A DNA stretch of 64,000 nt from Brachypterus glaber. Its lineage: Eukaryota; Arthropoda; Insecta; Coleoptera; Kateretidae. Below the pieces are notes generated by a model, which did no database searches, was not told where the DNA came from, and was given only the letters and a program-made list of their open reading frames with translations. Positions within the stretch are counted from its first letter, which is position 1. Each line of letters starts with the position of its first letter. The stretch is taken from positions 3,782,001 through 3,846,000 of the forward strand of contig OY294046.1 in NCBI GenBank assembly GCA_958510825.1. The letters are read 5' to 3'. This document shows positions 56,417 to 64,000 of this stretch, piece after piece. The position numbers and the translations under genes were made by a program.

Positions 56417-56446
56417 TTTACTAATTGATCATGTTTGGACTTTCAG

Positions 56447-56476
56447 TAACTAACATCATATTAGCAAATAATCAAC
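56447..56476 (+). promoter_or_regulatory. Predicted splice acceptor and 5' UTR part of the VMAT start-codon exon
   Basis: tttggactttcag (AG at 56,445-56,446) is a good acceptor. The 30 nt that follow (taactaacatc…aatcaac) have no other ATG before the start codon. This implies at least one upstream non-coding exon. The acceptor is a prediction. Confidence 0.5.
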
Positions 56477-56612
56477 ATGACCGTGGTGAACGAATGGGTG
56501 ACAGGCACCCGGTTTGGAGGCTGGGTCCAAAGATGCCGGGAGTCTCGCCGCCTCGTACTCGTCATCGTCGCCATAGCTCTACTACTCGATAACATGTTAC
56601 TCACCACAGTCG
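56477..56612 (+). CDS. VMAT: Vesicular monoamine transporter, first coding exon
   Basis: 136 nt: 45 codons plus one base (phase 1), ending at a consensus donor (gtaagt from 56,613). The peptide has a short cytosolic start (MTVVNEWVTGTRFGG, then WVQRCRESRR). It then enters the first transmembrane helix with LVLVIVAIALLLDNMLLTTV. This RRLVLVIVAIALLLDNMLLT block is the conserved start of VMAT (SLC18A1/A2 type, major facilitator superfamily). The Asp of LLLDNM (residue 38) corresponds to the helix-1 aspartate required for amine binding. VAChT has LLLDNMLY at this point, so VMAT is preferred. The protein loads dopamine, serotonin, octopamine or histamine into synaptic vesicles by H+ exchange. The next exon should supply two bases completing Val, then PIIP; I could not find it in the remaining 7.4 kb. 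This exon's G+C content is far above its surroundings. Confidence 0.92.
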
Positions 56613-57325
56613 GTAAGTTATGCTATTTTAAACATCTCGAGTAATGCACACAATTTTTCCTACAAAAATAATATCTTTATATTGCAGATTTTTGCATTTT
56701 TTATGTTATTTTAAACATCTCGAGTAATGCACACAATTTTTCCTACAAAAATAGTATCTATATATTGCTGATTTTTGAATTTTTCCCACGAAAAAAGTAT
56801 CTATACCGGGTGAGTTTTAATCCATGTCACCTCCTAACAAGGGCTAGAATATGGCGTACAAAATTATTTTTTTGCACTTCCGGTTTCGCCGGAAAAAGAA
56901 AGAAACACACACACACCCACACCTTTTTGCTCATATCTTGAAAACGTGAAGAGATACCAAAAAAATAACGAAAAAATCAACCCCCTAGGACCTCCAGACA
57001 AGTCCATTTTCAACAACTTGAGGACACCGGATGTTCCCGCTGGGAACTTCCCAGTGGGAATGTTCCCCCAAGATGACTGGATGAACTAGTTCTAGGCTAA
57101 AGTCTCCAGATATCTACGGCTCACCATACCAATCCGATAATGTGTATCGAATTAGCTGACCAGTAAGTTAATTACTAGTTATTACTAGTAGTATATCCTT
57201 ATAAAGACAGCTGTCTTTTAATAATAGTATTCCTTTATTCGTTTAAAAAGTTTAGTTAGTGGTAGAAAATAACATGTGGCGCCACCTATAGCATAACGCT
57301 GTCAAGTGCACTAAAATTGGGTCCC
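56613..57325 (+). other. VMAT intron 1, proximal part, with an 82-bp tandem duplication
   Basis: taaacatctcgagtaatgcac begins at 56,630 and again at 56,712, so about 80 bp directly after the donor is duplicated. 56,865-56,910 contains cacttccggtttcgccgg and a (ca)n run. 57,030-57,065 is a short imperfect hairpin (gttcccgctgggaacttccc…gggaatgttcccc). No second exon was recognised. Confidence 0.7.
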
Positions 57326-57541
57326 GGGCAACATTTGCTATTTCACGTGGAAATCATTATGACATCATTTAATGATTTAACATTAAATGTATACACCTCA
57401 TGACAAACTTATAACAAACTCACAACATGATCACAAAATCATGAGATGTGCTTATCATGATGTTCATATGAGTACAAAACGTGGAAATCATAACATGATG
57501 CTCTCGTGAGGCCTATATGAGTTTATGGATGTTGTCCGGGT
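57326..57541. mobile_element. MITE with CCGGGCAACAT ends
   Basis: gtcccgggcaacat at left is matched by atgttgtccgggtaa at right. The body is rich in atcatgatgt/acatcatgat words and looks like a distant relative of 8,009-8,788. Confidence 0.65.
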
Positions 57542-58659
57542 AAGAATTGAAAATTTTAGAGCCCCCCCTGTTGGCGTCCATGTTAACCTGATAATTTAAT
57601 GGGAAAATTCAAAGCACTCTTCACACATCACTCGCATGCACGCTTCCTATTCACCATTCTGACAAACCATTAGATTTTCGCTACTTGACCTGAAAAATTT
57701 ATTTATTTCATAAAATCGTTTTATTTATTAATTAAAATCGATACCAATTTCGCGAAATGGAGATTTCTCCATTTAGATTAGACAGGGACAAAAGTTCTAC
57801 CCAAAAAGGATAGAAGTAATATCACCAACATAAAGAAAAAGATCTACTAGGTTTTATGTTGGCTGCACTGTCAGTAACGCCATTTTCGTTAGCCACTGTC
57901 ATTGTGTGAGCTGCGTTTGATATTGTTTTGATTTCAGTTTTTTGTGTGTTTTACTAAATATTGTGTTTTTATTGACTATTATAGTACTTTAACGAATTTT
58001 GATATTTAAATATTGTTTACCAAAGGCAAGTTCTTTCTTTATACCTTAGATTTAAAGACTAGGAGAAATTTGTTTGGACTTTTGCAACCCTTGTAAAAAC
58101 ATCTTGGCATTTGATAGCTATAACAGAAATAACGCTCGTCATAAAATTAATTTCTTGAAATGTAGAAACTGGTAACGATATTAAAATATATAGTATAATA
58201 ATAAATATGATAAACGTTAAATAAATTCATATTTACCTTTTCATATTTGAGGTTATGTTTTGTAAATAAATAAAAAGATTAAGCAACCAACCTAAGAATA
58301 GGATTTATATTTCATTCTTTATTTTACTATTAAATCGTCAGTTTTATTTCTTAGCAAAAAATATTCATTTCTTTAGGTTTATTTACAAAAATCAACGGTA
58401 ATTGTTGATAAAAATTGAAAAAAATGCAATATTTTTTTAATTTATTTAAGTTGGTAGTGGTGTGCCGTGCACAAATGATATAGAGATAGGGTAGACGTCT
58501 TCTGTTTCATAATTCTAGTTGTACAGACCTCTATTGGATTAGATTTAGATTAAAACAAACTGAAGCGGATTCAAAGATCTCTAGAACGTAAACTATTGAA
58601 TTTTGGGGAGTTGAGCCCAAAAAAAAACTTTTATTTAGAAAGTTAAGAACTACAGCATA
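57542..58659. other. No exon recognised (VMAT intron)
   Basis: 57,840-57,960 (ggctgcactgtcagtaacgcc…gtgtgagctgcgtttg…tttcagttttttgtg) has a TCAGT initiator-like word and less AT bias. It could be a repeat leader or minor promoter, but nothing confirms this. Confidence 0.35.
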
Positions 58660-59025
58660 TCGAAAATTTTGACAAATCGGACCGAAACGACTTTTCCACT
58701 TTTCCATAAGACCGGTACACACAGGCGAAATTTTCTAAATTCATGGCCAAAACCTTTAATAAGCTCCAATTTATACCAAAATTTGTATTTAGGGGTGTTT
58801 GAGGCTGCTGAATACAAATTTAACATTCAAATTAATTTTTACAAAATGGCGGATCCAATATGGCTGTCGCCTATATCAAAATTTGCAGATTTTTTACTAA
58901 AAACCATTGTACAGGAGTTTTTGAGGTCGCTGAAAAAGTCCAAACGAAGATAATACTTATTTTAATTTTTACAAAATGGCGGATCCAATATGGCGGCCGC
59001 CTATATCAAAATTTACAGATGGTGA
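58660..59025. repeat. 130-bp direct repeats (acaaaatggcggatccaatatgg)
   Basis: acaaaatggc occurs at 58,841 and 58,971. The preceding block ggtgtttgaggctgctgaa recurs as gagtttttgaggtcgctgaa, and both are followed by cctatatcaaaattt. This is a dispersed-repeat type with short tandem units. Open frames over it are by-products. Confidence 0.7.
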
Positions 59026-59499
59026 ATATCGAGGTAAAATGTGATAAAAATATTTTTTTTAAATTTTTTTTTTATTTTTTCTTTTCGTTTTTCAAAAAAA
59101 GAAATTTTTTTCGAAAAAAAAAATTTTTTTAATTTTTTTTTTCAAATGGTAAATTTCTAAAATTGGTAGAATAGTTGGTTAAATTGAGGGGTACAGTTGG
59201 GAAATTGGTGAGGAAATTGTGTCAAGGGTAATGCGTTTTTTCTTGAGTTGGAAATGTTTGCAGAGGTGAGGACTTTTTTCTGTCAGGGGTAAAAAGTCCA
59301 AACGAAAATTGGAGTAGAGTTGGGAACTTTTTCATAGGTTTTCATTAAAATTTTTGGTCAGGGGTAAAGCTTTTTGTTGAGGTGGGAAAAATAGAGTACA
59401 GTTGGGAATTTTTTCAAAGGTCAGGACGTTTTTTTAGTCATCAAAATTTTCTGTTAGATTTGAGAAATTACTGTATTTTAAGTTGGGAAATATGTATCT
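59026..59499. other. Homopolymer tracts, then a C-depleted stretch
   Basis: 59,045-59,145 is almost only A and T runs. 59,146-59,480 is markedly poor in C on the plus strand (gaggggtacagttggg, ggtgaggaaattgtgtcaagg). It repeats loosely the words gagtacagttgggaa and ttttcataggtt/ttttcaaaggt. Confidence 0.6.
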
Positions 59500-59915
59500 G
59501 GTTTGGTAGTTTGCTGGTTAGGTGTTTTTTTTTAATGGGAGGCGTTGGTTTATGTTAACAATGGTTTGGTTTGTTAGTTTTCTGGTTTTGTGTTTTTTTT
59601 TTAATGGGGGGCGTTGGTTTACCTTAATAATGGTTTGGTTTGGTAGTTTGCTGGTTTGGTGTTTTTTTTTAATGGGAGGCATTTTTCAGATACGATATTT
59701 CAAAATTTAGAAGGCGATATATTTTAAGAATCAAATAGGATTATATTTAGGCTAAATAATTTAGCTTTAGCTAATTAAATAATAAATGCTCTCCTGGTGT
59801 AACAATAATATGCATAAGAAATTCATTGTTTTAATCAAATATTGAGAACCTCTGGAGAATACAGTAGAGGGGGTAACAGCATTTCTTCGGCCGTATGATC
59901 CAGACTCCTTCGGAG
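59500..59915. repeat. C-poor repeat with about 80-bp tandem units, copy 2
   Basis: Two and a half tandem units (ggtttggtttgttagttttctgg variants), then the same single-copy tail as 36,471-36,720 (gcatttttcagatacgatat…gaacctctggagaatacagt). Confidence 0.85.
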
Positions 59916-61090
59916 CACCCCTGGGCATAGGTATGGGGCTGTTCAAGAATGACGTCACCTCCTAGGGGTTGGTCAAAAGGTGACGAAAAGTGATAAAAGG
60001 GGGAGGGGGGGGGGGGCGTCTGGCCAAAAGTGACGTCACCTTTAAAAAATTGTGTACGTATTTTTAAACAATTTTAGTGAAAATCCTTATATTAGAAATT
60101 TTATAAAAAAACTACGACATAAAAGACTGGAGTAAATTTTACTTTAGGCGTCGCTCTACAAAAAATTGTAATTATTTTTTCCCTATTCCTTAAAATAAGA
60201 TTTAACCACCAGGAGCTCTGGGCCTGTTCAAAGCTAAGTTGTACCCAAGATTTTGCTTTAATTGTTGATTTATTGATTTAACCTATAGGTTTAAAAGTTT
60301 TAAAATTTATTAAACCCGTATTTAACTTTTTATAATTTTTATATATTTTTTTAAATAAAAAAGTTTAATAGTATAGTTCTTTAATCTTTAGTTCCTAGTA
60401 TATGGAAAATATAATTGCTTAAATGAGATCCTATTTTTTTGTCCGTAGATGCTTTTTTAAATAAAAGAAAATAGTAAACCTATTGTTATGGGACCATATC
60501 TAAAAAAATAGGCTCAGTGGGGGGGGAGGGGGTCTGCCAAAAGGTGACGTAATTTTTTTGTATTTTATAGGGGGTCTAGGCAAAAGTGAACAGCCCCTAT
60601 GTATACCGGGTCAAAATTTATAAATGATCAAAATCCAGACTTGATGAAACATAATTATGCATAATCATGCAAAAACTTTTTTCCCCGGACCACTTGTTCT
60701 TTTATTGAATCTACTGTAAAGGAAGCTTCGATTAACTAGCGAGAAAATATTTGCTTAGTCTAGGGTATCTTTTGTGTGCGAATGAAGTGAAAGGAAACAC
60801 ATCAATTAATAACTAACCATGCGAGTTGATGAAAACTCTTACGGGGGAGTTCCGAGGGAATTACAGTGGAAGAAATAAAATACTTTTAATTGACATATAT
60901 TGGCTTAAGGGATTTCCTTCACATTCATTTGTACTGAATTTTACTGGTTTTTGTTTCAATTAGAAGTAGGATTGATAGTTTGATTTAGGTCGAGATTTTC
61001 TGACATTTTGCGCTCATCACGAGATCTCTTTTAAAATACTGCTGGCAACAAAAACAATCCGTCTCGAATAAGCGAGAGTACTTTCTCATA
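59916..61090. other. No exon recognised (VMAT intron)
   Basis: 59,950-60,050 and 60,500-60,600 share aggtgacg…gggggggg…gtctgccaaaagtgacgtcac-like words. They suggest inverted or direct remnants of one repeat. Otherwise AT-rich. Confidence 0.4.
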
Positions 61091-61307
61091 AATAAAAACT
61101 TTTCGCAAAAAAATGAACCGACTTCTGTCTCTAAAAAGTAAAAAATAAAAAATAAGTTGGTGCCAATTTCACCACTCCCTAAATTAAATACTAACAATTA
61201 TTTATGTGTTTAAATTGTTTGCTGACAAACTGGCACCGACTTATTTTTTATTTTTTACTTTTTAGAGACAGAAGTCGGTTAATTTTTTTTGCGAAAAGTT
61301 TTTATTT
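61091..61307. mobile_element. 217-bp inverted-repeat MITE
   Basis: aaataaaaacttttcgcaaaa…aaccgacttctgtctctaaa…taagttggtgcca at left, and the inverse at 61,228-61,307. The loop is about 60 bp. Confidence 0.85.
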
Positions 61308-61363
61308 TTTACTTTTTAGTGACATAGAACTTGTAGATCTGTAAGGTCATCTAAGCTAAATTA

Positions 61364-62354
61364 CACAGGCCCACAAAAAAAAAATTGTGAGTCTTGGATT
61401 CCAATATGATATTCCTATGTATTTTTTTCCGCTGAATCTGAATCCGCAACCCGTTTAACCCCTACACGTCAGGATTTTGACATAACCTCAAAAAACACCC
61501 GAAAAACTACTGAAACCGCTAAAATCATCTATGCCATACCACTGTCACCCCCCTGTCCCCAAATTGCTAATTCTATAACCCCAGAACCCAATAATCTCCT
61601 AACCTCATAATACCATAGCCGCATAACCTCAAAACCCCGTAACCTCATTAAGTAGAAAAATCTAGTTTGGGAAAACAAAACAAATTCTTCAGCTTTTTTG
61701 TGGAACATAGGTAAGTAACTCTATAACCCCGAAATCCCCTAACACCATAATCTCAAAATCCCTTCACTTCGTAACCCCATATACTATATCCCCTTAATCC
61801 CGTTATCCTATTCTGTGGAGAAGTCCGGTTAAAAAAATAATGAAGTAGACCTTGATTCATGACTTCACTCACAAAACTCTTATGATTTTGAGAACCGGAC
61901 TTCTCCACGGAATAGGATGATGGGGTTAAGAGGTTATAATATATGGGGTTACGGAGTGAAGGGGTTAGGAGGTGTGATGGGATTTTAGGGTTATACAGTT
62001 ACTTATTCATAACTATATTCTACAAGAAAATTTTTACGTAATTGTTCTGTTTTCCCAAACCAGATTTTTCTACTTAATGAGGTTAGGGGGTTTTGAGGTT
62101 ATGGAGTAATGGTATTCCGAGGTGAGGGGATTATGGGGTTACGAAATTACGAATTTGGAGGAAGGGGGTGAAAGTGGTATGGAGTAGATGATTTTAGCGG
62201 TTTCAGTAGTTTTTCGGGTGTTTTTTGAGGTTATGCCAAAATCCTGACGTGTAGGGGTTAAACGGGTTAGGGATTCGGTTTCAGCGGGAAAAAATACATA
62301 GGAATATCATATTGGAATCCAAGACTCACAAATTTTTTTTTTTGTGGGCTTGTG
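61364..62354. mobile_element. 991-bp near-palindromic element of degenerate TAACC/GGTTA repeats
   Basis: It begins CACAGGCCCACAAAAAAA and ends with the inverse …TTTGTGGGCTTGTG. It is flanked by TTA on both sides (61,361-61,363 and 62,355-62,357); a 3-bp TTA target is typical of PIF/Harbinger. Left arm: gattccaatatgatattcct, taacccctacacgtcaggat, then roughly 350 bp of degenerate taaccccataacctc motifs. Then cctattctgtggagaagtcc and its inverse close the central loop (61,853-61,885). The right arm is the G-rich inverse. Confidence 0.85.
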
Positions 62355-62357
62355 TTA

Positions 62358-63488
62358 TAGTTGTCCTTCCATCTCGGCAAGCTGCTGACGTCACAACGCA
62401 CTATTAGTGCGTTGTGGCGTTATCATCTTAAAGATAAATTTCTAAAAAATAAATTTAGTAGTATTTTTATTTCAGCGACCAAAAGTCCAACCAACCTTAT
62501 TTTAAACGAAATACTAAATAAAATCTTTGTAAAACTTTAAGCGTTAAGTAATAATCAAATAACGCCTTATGGTATACTCACAAATTTTATAATTTTCTCT
62601 TGGTATTTTAATATTGCAGGTCCACAGAATCAAGTTTAGCGGCATTTAAAAGATTTTTAGCCTGCCGTAATAGTTGAGTGACCCCTTAATCAAGTTATCC
62701 GACTTATCCGAGTTGTCCGATCATTTTCTAAAAATTTGGTTGGTATTAGAACCAAATTAAGCCGGTTTTAAGTGAAATTGCTTTAAAATGATTAGATTTA
62801 TCTTGATTATCCGGCTTACCCGGCATTATCCTAGCGGCAAATTAAAACGGGACCACCTCAAGAATATCCTTTTTAAGTAGCAAAAGGTTTCATCAAAATT
62901 TATCAGAATAAAACGTCATGAAACACCTGTGTTCTTGTCGACAAAAATAGGGAAAAAAAAGCTTTTTGCACGAATAACAACTACTGTAAGAATAAAGGCC
63001 CGTTTGGGCGTGAGTTAAGTTACATTTTCCACAGAGAATACCGCCATTACGTTGTCAAACCACTTCCGGTACTTTTTTGCCCCCCTGGATTTTCAATTGA
63101 TCAAGCCAGAGGTCATTTGAAACAATTAAGCTCTACTGCCGAAATTTTTATTTAAACGGTTCAACATTTTAGAAAAGTTTCAAGAAATAACTAGCGTCTG
63201 GTTAATGTTACAAAGTTGTATGTGCCAGACAAAGTGAATTTAACATACAACTTTGCACGAAAGGTCAAATTTTAGGGTCCATTTTATTTTACTTTCCCAA
63301 GGAAAGTCGTGCGTTAATAAAAAATGTTTAAAATATTTTTTGTTATTTTTTTATGTGACTCGATGTTTTATATCCAAAAAACATGATTTCCGTGAAAAAA
63401 AATCTGTCCGGGAAATTTGTGACCACGATAAGTCGAACACGCTTTGAGCTAAAGACTACAAATTTAGACCATTGGTTTGGACTTTTTT
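62358..63488. other. No exon recognised (VMAT intron)
   Basis: 62,690-62,830 has repeated ttatccgacttatccgagttgtccg and gattatccggcttacccgg words. 63,211-63,255 is a hairpin (caaagttgtatgt…acatacaactttg). The remainder is AT-rich. Confidence 0.45.
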
Positions 63489-63913
63489 CACGGAAAAAAA
63501 AAATTATAGCTAGGAGCGCTATAACACACATACCAAGCAAATTATAATCGCTTATTATATAAATACAAGGCTTTCTCTTACAATTATGGCAGTCAGTGTA
63601 AAAATTTATATGAAATACTTTAATTGTTTATTGAATAATAAAATATAACAAATAGTATGGCATTTATAGCTTAAATAGATTTAATTATTGTCCGTGCTAA
63701 TAATTTTTATAATATAATAAAATTTCTGTAAATTTATAATAGTGTCTGTAATAAATATAATCGTGTCTGTAATATATATAATCGTTTCCAATTTATTTTT
63801 AACATTATTAGTTATTGTGTCCCTTATAATCTATAGCTTAAATCACTATAATTTGCCACTGTTACCAAATATCTTATAATGTATAGCGCAGAGCCCACTA
63901 ATTTCTTTCCGTG
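63489..63913 (+). mobile_element. 425-bp MITE family D, copy 3
   Basis: Same orientation as 32,621-33,045 and almost identical to it. It is flanked by T-runs (TT/TT) rather than TA. Confidence 0.88.
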
Positions 63914-63958
63914 TTTTATGCAAAGTTCTAGGCTGAGATTGTTTTCGGTAAAAATCGG

Positions 63959-64000
63959 ATTGGGGTAAGAGGTTAAAATGGGGTAAGAGGTTAAAATGGG
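63959..64000 (+). repeat. Tandem repeat of ggggtaagaggttaaaat, cut by the window end
   Basis: About two units of a roughly 19-bp G-rich motif; its full extent is outside the window. Confidence 0.6.

Noticed and set aside
58669..59132. Overlapping open frames of 90-94 codons
   Set aside because: They cover the 130-bp direct repeats and a homopolymer tract and have no motif.
61364..62354. Interstitial telomere
   Set aside because: The motifs are degenerate TAACCCC/TAACCTC, not a regular TTAGG (or TCAGG) array, and the block is a bounded palindrome with terminal inverted repeats.

Overview
This looks like AT-rich nuclear DNA from an insect. Two gene fragments support that: a gustatory receptor C-terminus with the insect TYhhhhhQF-type signature, and the first coding exon of a vesicular monoamine transporter, both bounded by GT-AG splice sites. 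There are no bacterial operons, rRNA genes, CRISPR arrays or convincing functional tRNAs. I could not pin down the order; a beetle or similar insect with a repeat-rich genome would fit.

Layout. 1-884 holds the last two coding exons of a gustatory receptor gene (+ strand), with an inverted-repeat element in the intron between them. About 1-18.6 kb is packed with non-autonomous DNA transposons: inverted-repeat elements flanked by TA, two hAT-like MITE families with 8-bp target-site duplications (TSDs), a 413-bp tandem repeat and a decayed Tc1/mariner-like element with transposase remnants. 18.69-19.07 kb is an isolated GC-rich, CpG-rich island ending in a strong splice donor, probably a promoter plus 5' non-coding exon. 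19.35-24.22 kb is an array of a 215-bp MITE that has become tandemly amplified (221-bp period). It is interrupted by a 5'-truncated non-LTR retrotransposon whose reverse transcriptase motifs are still legible.

24.2-56.4 kb is a nested transposon landscape. It contains seven copies of a roughly 700-bp hairpin-ended family carrying a GTCT microsatellite, three full copies of a palindromic Tc1-type MITE, three copies of a 425-bp MITE, a Foldback-like element with perfect TSDs, two truncated LINE 3' ends encoding RNase H, and a 186-bp tandem array that grew out of a reverse transcriptase fragment. 56,447-56,612 is the VMAT first coding exon (+). The rest of the window (to 64 kb) is consistent with its first intron and contains more repeats, including a 991-bp near-palindrome built of degenerate TAACC-type motifs.

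How the parts relate. The gustatory receptor is an independent gene running in from the left. The GC-rich island lies upstream of, and on the same strand as, the VMAT coding exon, so it could be the distal VMAT promoter and leader exon, with about 37 kb of transposon-filled intron between. That link is inference. The strongest hunting results are (i) the conversion of a MITE into a satellite, (ii) the Foldback-like element, (iii) a 43-bp-stem hairpin at 37.7 kb, (iv) several insertions whose TSDs or empty sites can be read directly, and (v) the orphan GC-rich leader. All composition statements are by eye; no alignment or database search was run.
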